Assembly (NCBI GenBank): GCA_000507305.1 | Contig: DF239051.1 | Location: forward strand, 332,438 to 396,437 | Source: Breviolum minutum Mf 1.05b.01 | Taxonomy: Eukaryota; Sar; Dinophyceae; Suessiales; Symbiodiniaceae | DNA length: 64,000 nucleotides | Direction of reading: 5' to 3' | Shown: in pieces, positions 45,021 through 55,700 of the stretch | Layout: every line of letters begins with the position of its first letter | How positions within the stretch are numbered: position 1 is the first letter of the stretch | Translations under genes and position numbers: made by a program | The notes under the pieces: generated by a model | Told to the model about the DNA's origin: nothing | What the model saw: only the letters and a program-made list of their open reading frames with translations | Databases searched by the model: none

Positions 45021-46145
45021 GTGTGGTACAGTTTACAACTGAGCAATGGCCGAGAATGCTGGGTGGTCACCCGTCGTTACAGTGAATTTCTGAGGCTTGG
45101 AGGGGTGAGATTTGTTGGCAGGGTGAGACACAAGAAAACCACCCAGACACTCAATGTATGGTGTATTTGTCAACATTTGCCAGATCAAAATGGATCAAAG
45201 TATGTCAAAGTTCAGTATACCCTAAATGTAAGCAAATAGCCTGTACATTTCTTGGTACGTAAAATGATCGGTTTGTTTTTGGATGTTCAGCAGTGGTGTC
45301 TGGTGTTGACGGGCTAAGCAGTTCACACACCGAATGCATGCGCAAGGATCCACTGTTTCTTCCGCCATGAATTTATATATTAAGAAGTTCAACCAGACCA
45401 AGAGTTCATGATTCATGTCACTGATGTTGTTGTCCTTTTGGGATGGCCTATGTTCAGAGGCAAACTGGTAGTTCCAGGGGGTGTAATCTCAACAGACCCT
45501 TTGAGATCTTATGGGAGTATCATGTTTTCGAAAAACCAAAGTCCTCCGCAGATGTCACGTGAAGTTGCTCGAGCTCTTCCGTCGAGAGCAACTTCCTACA
45601 TTTCCACCCAAGGACACCGGGGACCCCAGGAACAGCTTGGATGAATGGATATCCGGGACAAACCTGACTAAAACCTGGTGGAACTGGAAGACGATTTTTC
45701 TTGGGGGCATTTTTTGGTTGGGGGGGAGGGGTCCCAGGTAGTTTTTGTTTTCCAGATTTCTTGTTGTAAACTCCCTTGGTACTTTGCAAGCCGGTGCAGT
45801 TTTTATGTTGGCCACTTTCCCGTTGACTTGTGGAAAAACGACGCATGTTCATCATTTTCCCCAACAACATTTCCTCCTCACCAACTCAGCATGGGATAGG
45901 AGCCTTTTTGGCAACGAGTCTTCGGTGGGGAAGCAACTCGTGATAATTGGATGGAAGAACGTTATGCTCGACTTTTTGGTTGGGGAGCTTGGTGAAAAGT
46001 TGGGAAAGTGGATCGAGTCGAGTTGAGTTGTTGAAGGTGTGGGACGGCAAGATATGTTGGAAGGTTTGGAACGACTTTTCACTGCATGGACTTCTGTAGG
46101 CACGCAAAACGGAACGCTCAAAAAACACAAATCTCTTGCCATAGC
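45021..46145 (+). CDS. PX (Phox homology) domain protein, partial
   Basis: Exon 45021-45104, after CCCACTAG and before a GTGAGA donor, reads VWYSLQLSNGRECWVVTRRY-SEFLRL. The W-V-x-RRY-S-x-F-x-x-L pattern is the conserved core of PX domains, which bind phosphoinositides on endosomal membranes; the RRY region supplies the lipid-binding Arg. Exon ~45557-45662 reads CHVKLLELFRREQLPTFPPK, matching the next PX segment (helix, then Pro-rich PPK loop). A further island near 46033-46145 reads VEGVGRQDMLEGLERLFTAW. The 5' half of the PX domain was not found, and the phase between the first two exons is not settled. It may continue into the exon chain at 48.2-51.1 kb. Role inferred: membrane recruitment or sorting. 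Confidence 0.55.
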
Positions 46146-47555
46146 ATGCTATGTTCTCAAGATGATATGACAACAGAAAAGCCGTGGCAGGTCCGGTAAC
46201 CGGTAACCTGTTGTTCGATGTTGTTCGGTATTTTTTTGGGGGGGTGCGAACATGATCAACAGCAAGGAAACCCATTCGTTTGCGTTCAAAAATCAACAGG
46301 ATCGATGGGCCCAAGGTATCCCTAAGCCAAGCTATGTTTGCCCAAGCCCCACATTTGATTGTTTTCCCTCACGGTTTTTAAAAAAAACGAAATTTCACCA
46401 TGATAGCTCATGATAGCTGAGAACAATTCCAGCTGTGAGAAAATCAGGTTGGTGAATTCATTTCAAACTTTCCCTGAACAAAAATTGGATAGACGTTAGA
46501 CCATGTTTACTGCTGCCCAGGGTACATGGTCGGCTTGCTGGACATGGAAGGAGCGGGCAACGCGGCAACATAGGCAACACATGTCTTTGGGGTTTATCAC
46601 CAAACGGATGGTGCGAGTGTGCCTGGATGGGTGATACAGTTGATGCTTTGCTGAACTCCACTCCGCAGCAGTTTTTTCGGTTGGTAGTTTATCCCCATTA
46701 TGTACATCATGGGAATCTAAGGATATCTAAGGGCAACAATACCACCCCAACAAGAAACAAGGCACACAAGGCCTCAATAAGGCCTTATTTAGGATCATGG
46801 TGGTTAATAATCCCTTAATAGGGTGGCATGGTGGGTGGTGCCCTTGGATTCCCATTATAAGTGCCAGGGTGGTGCTGATTTCCAGGAGTACGAAACTCCG
46901 ATGCCTTGCTGGAATTTCTCAATGCACCCAGCCACAACAATGGCCAGGCGGGGCCGGGTTTGAGCATGTATATGTTAGTCCCAGAAGGGTAACATTGATG
47001 TATATATTATTAATTGTTATATAGTATCACAATAGGTTACATACAGTCACGTATTTCTTCAAACATGTTGAACAGATCATTTGGCATGCAATGTAGAATC
47101 CTTACATCAAGCATCGTTTTTCCCTCACGAATTGCGCGGATGAGCAGGATGATTTTGAGGGACCCGCATGCCGCTATTGACTGGAATCTGTATCACCTCG
47201 ACATGTCCTGTACGCCAACAGGGAATTTACCTAATAGATACGGTACCCAACAAAGGATCAAAGTTCAATAAAAGGCCGTTACCTTTTCCAAGTCCCACCA
47301 TTTTTGGTATCCGGGTATCCATTTGTCAAATTTCCTGGGTGTAGTTCTTCCATGAAATGTCACACTGGATTTTACTTCCATTGCTCAACCACTGTGTGGA
47401 TGTGTCAAAATTTAGGTGGCCTGCAAAAATATTGTCAAATTGATCTATTTTTACTAGAGACCAATGGTATCCAATGGTTGTTTTTTTTTACAGACCTTCA
47501 ACTTTTTGAAACATGACAAACCTCGACATCTTGCCCATTTGGCTGTCGGCTCCAG

Positions 47556-47672
47556 GCACAAGAAGAGGTCCCAGACTCTCTTAGCCCACTTTCTCCTGCC
47601 ATTGCTGTGATACGCAGTGTACCTCGGGAAAAACGAGGGGAGTGGTGTACCCCTGGACCTTCTTATAAATGA
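47556..47672 (+). CDS. Candidate exon with stop (AQEEVPDSLSPLSP)
   Basis: After CGGCTCCAG the frame reads AQEEVPDSLSPLSPAIAVIR then SVPREKRGEWCTPGPSYK and a stop. Good acceptor and composition. It is either a terminal exon of the PX gene or an internal exon whose donor I missed. Confidence 0.4.
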   Translation, partial: AQEEVPDSLSPLSPAIAVIRSVPREKRGEWCTPGPSYK

Positions 47673-47846
47673 TGGAGATGCCCTTGAGGATTAGAGATTC
47701 CCGTTTTTCAAGGGATGACCTTTGAAACAATATGGTGAAGCTATGGTTTATAACCTTCAAGGCTCGAAAAAAGATGATGTTTTTTTTGGAAAAGAGCAGT
47801 GTGGAATGGAAGACTTGGATCTGTTTACTATATATCTTGAGGATTC

Positions 47847-47957
47847 TTGGGGGTATCCCCCAGCCACTAACAGTGAAATAATAATCTGTTCATTTTTTAT
47901 GAAGGGCCCTCTATAAACCTTCACTTTCCACTGTTAGTGGGGCGGGGATACCCCCAA
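47847..47957. mobile_element. Inverted-repeat element related to family H
   Basis: TTGGGGGTATCCCCCAGCCA-CTAACAGTG at the left is mirrored by CACTGTTAGTGG-GGCGGGGATACCCCCAA at the right (29 bp). Inside, CTCTATAAACCTTCACTTTC is the reverse of the family H core. Confidence 0.8.
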
Positions 47958-48181
47958 CTTGTAACCATTTTATAGTTTGGCAGCATTATCAAACCTTTGG
48001 CACTTTATGGTGAATGGACTAGACTAGACCTTCATTTTGGGAGCGAAGTGACCTGAAAAAAGCGCTTGAAACTTGGTGCAGGTAGGGGCTTGGCCGATAA
48101 GCCGAGTTGTTTTCCAGTCATTGCTAGGGAACGCACAGCCGATATTCATACAACCCGTAATAGTTTACATTATTCCAACAG

Positions 48182-51139
48182 GACCCACTGAACGGACCCC
48201 GAAAACAAAAAAACCTGAGTATCTAATAGCTCAATCGCAACTTACATCTCGTGGTCCGTTGGTAAGGTCTCATTCAATTTTTGATGGAAGTACGAATATA
48301 TCTTGAAAGGAAACCCCGACATGTTCCCATGTGAACTTTTGCTGAACCTTTTGGCCGGTTGAAAAAACTTGCTGAAACTTCAGGTGCGGGTGCGGCTGAC
48401 CGGCGAACCAGGAGGTTTGGAGGTGGGGCTCACTTCAAATTGATCATAAGCCATCAGAAGCCCAGAGAATCTATAAAAAATGACGATGTATTTATCTAGA
48501 TACCTACAAGACTGAGTTATGTTTAGGGTGTACATGATGATAATGAGAATCATTCGGTGGTGGTTGGACGTATTATGTTTGTATCCCTATTTTGAGAAAT
48601 GATCCAAATTGAATACTGGGTTGAAACCACCGATACCTACTAAATTAGGTTAGGTGTACTGTAAATGATTAATGTAGGTCATGATGCACCACAGTGAATG
48701 TTTTGGATGCTGATCTTTGAATTTCAATTGTCAGTGTTTCAGGTGTCAAGATGTCTGTGAGTTTGGGGTTCGGCTATATCCTTGCTTCACACACGAGCGA
48801 ATGAAGGACCATACGCTATCCATCGAACTGAGCAATTTGGGATGAGCGAGTATTTCCCCATTTTGGTTGGATGATGATGTGCAATGATATTCCGAATTGT
48901 TGAGTATAAAAAGGGAATGTCAGAAATGATTCTGTGGAAGGGTTGGGTACCCACACCCATGGTGCTAGTCCACAAGATATCGATCTTTGTCTTTATATTT
49001 ATTCGTGTTTGGCGGTTGGAGCCACCTATTAAGATCTTACATGTAGTAACAACTGTCCAAAAAAATCCAGTTTCCATTGAATAAAATTGCATCAGGTCGT
49101 TATTCGTGCTGATGCTCCAGCCCCTTGCGCTGTGTCCTGGCATTGATGATGTGATGATTCCTGGGAAGGTATGTTGGTCAGTTGAGCAGTGACCAAAACC
49201 CCCCATTATTTGCTGTACATAGGAGATTTTACTACCCAGCTATTTAGGTATTGTAATATAAGCCATTTTTAGAACCCATATATCAACCGTTCAATATCAA
49301 AGAATGTCATAAAGGTTTCGAACGTGCTCCGTTGTCATAGTGGTTCCATAAAAGACCCACGGCACTGTAGAGAAATCAAAGAGAAGTTGCATACCTTGAT
49401 ACCATGGCTGCCTTGAAAATGCGAGTTCTGGCACCACGATGACGGATTTTTGCATATATCAAAGTAAAGAATCAGTTACTGTCATTGTTATTGACTTTTC
49501 CCACCTATATACACACTCTAAATTACATTGTAAAACATACACATGAAATTCTCCAACCACATTTTTTGGATTGATTGTTTTTGGTCCTTTTGTTTTTGCG
49601 CGCTGAAGCCGCCTGGGCATTTGAGATGGAAATTCCCTTCTGGCCCGCCACCAAAATTTCGAAAGAGTGTCCAACTTTGAAACACCGAGGTGCCGTAGAA
49701 AAGATACACGATTAGTTCCTATAGGATCTTTTTATGGTATATTTACATACATTTAGTTGATTTGTATAGCAAATGTAGGTGAATATTAATGTAGGTGAAT
49801 ATACCATACATGGATCCTATGGGGTATAGTGGTTTCAAGTTTTATATATCATTTGGGTCAAATTATTGTAACCTCACACGACCTGGGCCCCCCCCAATTT
49901 CGGAAGCTGAGGTAGGGAAATGGGACCCCTTCTTTCCGGGAAAATCTAGGCTGGTGAATTCCATTTGGCCAGATATCATGTTTCCCAAAATTACTTTCAA
50001 CAAAAACCTACTGTTGATGGTTCAGAAATCCGGCTATCACCAGTTGAGGTTGGTAGTTTATCCCATTATATAGTTACTAAAGTTTATACATCCCAAGTGG
50101 TGCAGGATTTCTTCCACCAACAGTATGGGTTGTTGAAATTGACCTGAAATTAACATTTGACGTCGAGTTGTTTGGCTGCGATACATCTCAAATTTAGAAC
50201 TGCTAAGGTCAACTCAGTCCCTACTCAAAATCTGCCATTCGTCCTGCCTAAAGCCTGGTTCCTTAACAGTGGGAAAATCATGATATCACTATATGTTCCT
50301 AGGGCGCCCTTTAAATGAACCTGTTAGAAAAATATTCCCATTTTTGGATGTTTTGGCAGGACCCAACTCAACCCCCACATCTCCCATTGGTGTCTGTGTG
50401 TGTGTGTGTGTTTGGACTGACAGGTGCGATTGGCTTTAAGACCACTGGAAGAGTTGGGAGAGGAATGGGGTGAAACAGGTCCGGTCACGTTGGATCCCAG
50501 TACTACAGGAACTTGGGCAACTCAGCTGCAGCTGAGATGGATGGATTGGATCGATGATGATTCATGCACCCATTTTTTCCAGGTGAAAAAGTGTGTGCGA
50601 AAGGTCGGGTTGTTTTGTTGTTTAAAGAATTTTTAGGTGGAAAATGATCGCCCAAACGGTTGTTTATAGGGTAGAGGTTACGGGATGAAATCCATCATTA
50701 ACTAATGATTATTGATGGTTCTAGGCATATATTATAACTATCCCATCAATAACTATCAAAAACCATTCTTCTACCTTGGGAGTTTTTTTTTTGGTATCCA
50801 GGTATGCATTTTGGGAATTCCTTGGAAAAGCTCCAAGGAACGACTCTTGGAGCTGGACTTGGATCCTTCCAAATCTCCAGCATCTTCGGCTTGGGAATAT
50901 GCACAAAAATACACTCCCGAAAACTAACATGTCCCCTGAAAATTGATGGTTGGAAGATGTATTTCCTATTGAAATAGTCCCTTTTTAGGGGACATGTTAG
51001 TTTTCCAGGGTGTATGTGTTTTTTTTGTGGAGTTTCATGGTGATGATGTGTTTTTTTAAAGGAACTATCTGCGGAGTTGATTGATGAATTTGCAAGAATG
51101 TTGTGTATCGAGTGGGCGAAAACAAAGAAGAAGGATTGA
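48182..51139 (+). CDS. Exon chain of an unnamed protein (3' end at 51139)
   Basis: Exons with compatible phases: 48182-48261 (TERTPKTKKPEYLIAQSQLT, donor TTG/GTAAGG); 48384-48422 (VRVRLTGEPGGLE); 49096-49131 (VVIRADAPAPCA; an alternative frame runs to a strong AAG/GTATGT donor at 49168); 50424-~50560 (VRLALRPLEELGEEWGETGP, then TTGTWATQLQLRWMDWIDDD); 50802-~50905 (KSSKERLLELDLDPSKS); 51062-51139 (ELSAELIDEFARMLCIEWAK, TKKKD, stop). The C-terminus is mixed-charge and helical. No family recognised. It may be the 3' part of the PX gene. The last intron is mostly a family B element. Confidence 0.5.
48552..48634 (+). mobile_element. Diverged family A element
   Basis: ATTCGGTGGTGGTTGGACG, core ATCCCTATTTTGAGAAATGA, end GGGTTGAAACCACCGATAC. 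About 83 bp; lies in the intron between the 48.4- and 49.1-kb exons. Confidence 0.65.
49717..49826. mobile_element. Family C element
   Basis: TTATGGTATATTTACATACA on the left and TGTAGGTGAATATACCATAC-ATGG on the right, with an internal duplication of AATGTAGGTGAATAT. Outer ATAGGATC / GGATCCTAT also mirror. Confidence 0.8.
49868..49975. repeat. Dispersed repeat L, copy 2
   Basis: Counterpart of the repeat at 31483-31583: same ordered blocks CCTCACACGACCTGGGCC, GCTGAGGTAGGGAAATGGGA and GGCCAGAT. In this copy family C and family D elements lie on either side. Confidence 0.65.
50010..50124. mobile_element. Family D element
   Basis: ACTGTTGATGGTTCAGAAAT-CCGGC and GTGCAGGATTTCTTCCACCA-ACAGT as ends, middle GGTTGGTAGTTTATCCCATT. 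115 bp, intronic in the 48.2-51.1 kb chain. Confidence 0.8.
50911..51013. mobile_element. Family B element in the last intron of the 48-51 kb gene
   Basis: ACACTCCCGAAAACTAACAT-GTCCCC and GGGGACATGTTAGTTTTCCA-GGGTGT are long inverted ends; core GATGTATTTCCTATTGAAA. It begins within a few bases of the end of the 50802 exon, so the intron is essentially the element plus a short 3' tail. Confidence 0.85.
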
Positions 51140-52784
51140 AGATGTTGAATTAGTTGAAGATGTAGGTAAATTTGTTTGTTTTATGTTTTTTTGATATTCA
51201 GATATTTTTGATTGTGTTAACACTTTTGCACCTGTTCTTCACTACCCTTTATAGACAGTAAAGGATAAAGTAGATACTATAGATTAAAATAAATGCAGGC
51301 AGATCCAAGTAGATCAATAAATCAACAGACCGGATTATTTAGTATACCATCAAGGACCTTTGTAGATATTTACGTACATGTATTTATTTACATATGAATA
51401 CCTAATTACTATCACATATAGATGGATGGATTTATAGATAAGATATATCAGATAGATCCGAAAGATCAGATGATTTTACTTGATGCTTCAGAAATCCCTA
51501 GGCCAACCCAACAACCACCCGTTTGGGATGGTGCCATCAACCGCTCCGAGGAGTTGACGCATCCCTTTGAGTTGACTCCTGGCTCCTTGTGGCAGGTGCC
51601 ACCATCGGCCACTAGGAACCCCGTAGAGTTTTAATTTTTCCTGGAGAACGAGAGCCACATTTAATCAAAATATCTAGGTATCGTTGTACATAGAATGTAT
51701 TTATATATTTCTATATACATGTATATATCAATAATTCAGGGGTTATGTTTTTTCGATATACACACATGCCAAGGGGCAGCACATTGATTCAGTTTGATGA
51801 TGATCTTCTTTAAGATAAGAGTTGGAGGCTCGTGGATGGACCACGAGTCCAAGATTGTTGAACATGAAAAAAAATCCAATTTGGAAGGCCGGAGAAGTGA
51901 TCTTGGGTTATTCACCGGGGACGTTCATTCTCATTTACCGGTGATTTTCAACTGAAACATGTAGCTGGTGTTGAAGGAATCCTCAATATGTACTCTATTC
52001 ATATCTTCACAACAGCATGTATAGCACATACCGATACATATTGTACAATAAAGCAACTGCAACTGAGATCAACCAAGTGTATAAATCCCTAGCATTGGCC
52101 CATGTGACCTTCTCGGTGAGGTGGCAGCAGTGGGAGTTTCCAAAGATGGCTCCATGGGTACCTCTGGGCCCTGAAAATGGTGGGTGGTGATCAGCTCCTC
52201 CCAATGTGCAAGAAGTTGATCCTTTTAAAAGGTGATGCCCCGACCTCACTGTTTTGTGGCATTTGGGTTAATGGTGCGGTACCTAGGGACGGGATGCTGT
52301 ATAACGGTATAGAGACAGATAGTGTAACTATGCCCAAGCAGGAAGCCTGTGATTTTTGCTGAAGTAACCTCCACGGGAAGGACGACTAGATCTAGTAGGT
52401 TGAGGTGGCATGATTGCCTGCCACCAAAAGTGAAAAGATGCTACTTACCACCGAAATGCTCCCAGAGCCGTTCACAAAAAATCCATAAAAATCCAATACA
52501 AAGATTCAAAAATGAATTGAAACACATAGTGTGAAACACCTTCTGATGTAAAATTTTCATAAGTAGATGAACTTGCAAAGCTCCCTCCATCAAGTTATAA
52601 GACTTGAACCCCCCCAAAAAAAACAGACCTATCCATCATCCATCCCATTCAAAACCCTCAATTTGTGTTCCAACCATTTAAAACGACCTCCACCGTATTT
52701 CTCATTTAGAATGGGACATCCGTGACATCCACCAAAAAACTCCCATTTTGACCAAACTCTTGAGGTAATGTGGTGTGTATCCAG
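51140..52784. other. Spacer with weak coding islands
   Basis: AT-rich (51240-51440, 51660-51740). Weak frames: 51500-51634 (NRSEELTHPFELTPGSLWQV) and 52177-52360 (GDAPTSLFCGIWVNGAVPRD). Neither has both splice sites. A truncated D-like piece (GATGCTTCAGAAATCC) is at 51483. Confidence 0.4.
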
Positions 52785-55700
52785 ATTCGTGCTCCAGATA
52801 GTGAGACTTTGAATCAGGCCACCACCAGACCGAAGTCGGTTCTTGATCGTTGGACGAACGTTGGACCGAAACAAAAATCCCGACAGCGAAGCGCTTAAAA
52901 ACGCCTCCACAAAACGAACATCACCTGGGTTTTGGGTCGCCACCCCATTGAGTTGACAACTTGTTTTTTTCCGGCTTTCGTTTATGTGGTGGGAGATGTC
53001 ATTGTTTGCTGGGAGGGTATATCCTCACTGACTCAGGCCATGGCGAATCCCTGAATAAACTGCTTGGGGGGATGACGAATATTTAGGAAACATCGAAGCT
53101 TTAAACCTTTGGTCTTCTGGTCCAAAATGGTGGGAGGTTTCCCTCAACTCAAAGCAATGCTGCTCATGGTACTTGATGGCTTATGAAAGTCAATTGCTAT
53201 ACTTGGTAAGTTGGGCCGGGTGAAAACTGCTAATTATAAAACGGTTAAAGTTATCATTCCCTGCAAAAAAAAAGTTGATATTCATGATTTGTGAAAAACT
53301 AGAGTCTAAGCTGTGTAAGAACTTATAACTTTCTAACCGTTAGTAAGACCCCGGTAAGTTGATTGCAAGTAGTTAAGTAGTCCATCCATGGGTGTTGAAA
53401 GTTGCCCCTCACATGATGGTTGCATGCCTTTTTTTGTTTCCCGGAAGGTCCGTGAGTCTTTGGTGTCTCCACCGGCAGAGGCGGCGTTGCAGGCGCAGGT
53501 GCAATTTGGATAGTAAGTACATGTCATTACTTGTTCCACCCACGTGTTACGTGATGATTCTTGACATCTTGAGGTATCACAATTGGAAGTCTCATTATCA
53601 AGTGAATGTTGTGCCACGTAGCTGTGCGTGCTACAAGATGGGCCCCTTTCCTAGTTATGAATGGGGGAAGAAAACTCGACTTGTAGGGGTTTTAAACCCC
53701 AGCTACCCATTTCTAGGGCCATTTGTAGAGGTAATAACATGTAATAACCCTATTTATGGCTGGTAATTACAGGCCCACTTTTGCACTATGAGTTGCAACT
53801 TCCTTAGCCCCAAAATTCGGAGCATCTCCAGTGGCCCCAAAAGGAGACGAAAGCAGTTCTGGATGAGCAGAACGAGATGAAGGATCCAGGTGGCAAATGC
53901 TTATTTCCAAAACTCAGGAAGTGATACATCCCTGAAAACTAACATATTATCCCCTGAAAATAGACCCCTGGAAAAGGAGATTCCTATTGGAAATCATCAT
54001 TTTCAGGGGTCCATGTTAGTTTTTAGGGAGTGATACATCCCTGAAAACTAACATGGACCCCAAGAATTGATGGTTTGTAGATGTTTTCGGACCAGAGTAG
54101 GTATAGCCAGCTGGTGGAAGGGGAGCGGAGTCATAGCTGAAATCACGAAAAAGACAGCATGTTTTGGGGATGATTCCAGGAAACCACTGGAATTTTTGTT
54201 GAACAAAAGCGCATGAGACATAGATGACGTAGATGACATACCTTAGGTTGAATTTTGAATAATTATTCACCCCTCTTTGTGGAATCCTTGCCAAGATTGA
54301 CTTTGTTTAAGTTTGGGGTGGTTCAACCACCAACTAGTATCCCTTTGAATGAATGGAGTGGTAATGGCCAACACTTTCACTGTAACAGTGGTATACACCG
54401 AGTTGTTCATATGACCGGGTTTTTCACCATCCTTTCTTTCAACTGGATTTGCGCCATGTAAATCCAGAAATTGACGAATGGACATGCTTTGAAAAAGGCA
54501 AATTCGACATGTGACTGTTTAGGGTATCTGCGGTAAATCGGGGGGGGTACATCTGGTGGCTGTTTTTGGTCAGGTGAGGCATCTTCCACTGCCACACACT
54601 CTTCGGGCATGACAGGCGCGCCAAAGGCAGATGTATGACTTGGTATTGCTGCCTAATGAAAATGCATCAAAAACAAAGATTAATCTGATGAGGCTTTGAA
54701 CATGTTTTTTTGCAATTTGTTCCCTGATGTGTAGATACTAGAATTTGGGATTCCTACTGAGCTTTAATTTGTTGCTAGGATGAACGCAGCAGGTAAGATG
54801 TTGTGAATCTCTTATGGTTGGTGGCAGAAAGACAGGTCTGTGGGCCTGTGGTTTGTCAAAATTGACCCGCCAAAAGAAATCGGTGTTGATGATTCTATGA
54901 CGTATCTGTGGCTGTTGCGTTCCCAAAGAAATTGGTACCCATAGGATCCATGTAAGGTGTATTGATCATCATTTAGTTGATCTTTATGTTCGGGACTTTG
55001 ACTGTTTGACTACCATCATTGTTTAGACTACCCCCACCTTCCAACATTTAGACTACCAACATGATAGATTTAGGTAAATATACCATATTTATGGATGCTA
55101 TGGGGCTTGTGATATGATGATAAACTGAATATGTAAATTCATCTTAAAACGCCAGGCCCGGAGGGCAAATCACAGGATGTGGAGAGTCACTTGGAAAGCG
55201 TTGAAAGGTAACCCGGTGGTGGAAGGATAGGATGTTTGCGGGAATTGCGGGAGCAGAAGTGCGAGTTTCAATCGCTGATTCTTTTGATATCATTCCCGAA
55301 TGTTGTGGAAAAGCCCGTGATTTTTGTTTGGGGTCTCCATACAAAATCAGTGCTGCTGAAATTCCGTGCCCGCGCAAATTCTAATGTGTTCAAAAAAGTT
55401 CCGAGGTTTCGGCATGAGGTCCATACATGGCAGCAAGTTCTATAGAATCGAAACGTCAAAAAACGTCTAGTAGTTTGACTTTTTTTTGGACGTTTGAACA
55501 TCACATGACGCCACCACACCCGAGAGGTATAGCTTAGGATCCGGGAATCCTCCCAAAAATGGTACAAGATTTCAGGGAAATCATGATGAACATGTTGCAG
55601 CCCAAAGCTTGCTTAATAGGATGTCAGGATCATTTGGATTGCAACTGGATCACAACTCATAGCTCATAACATCTCATAACCCCCACACTTCCAACTGGGA

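Noticed and set aside
45151..45250. Possible fourth family C copy (AATGTATGGTGTATTTGTCA)
   Set aside because: The right end is too diverged to define the element; left out of the list.
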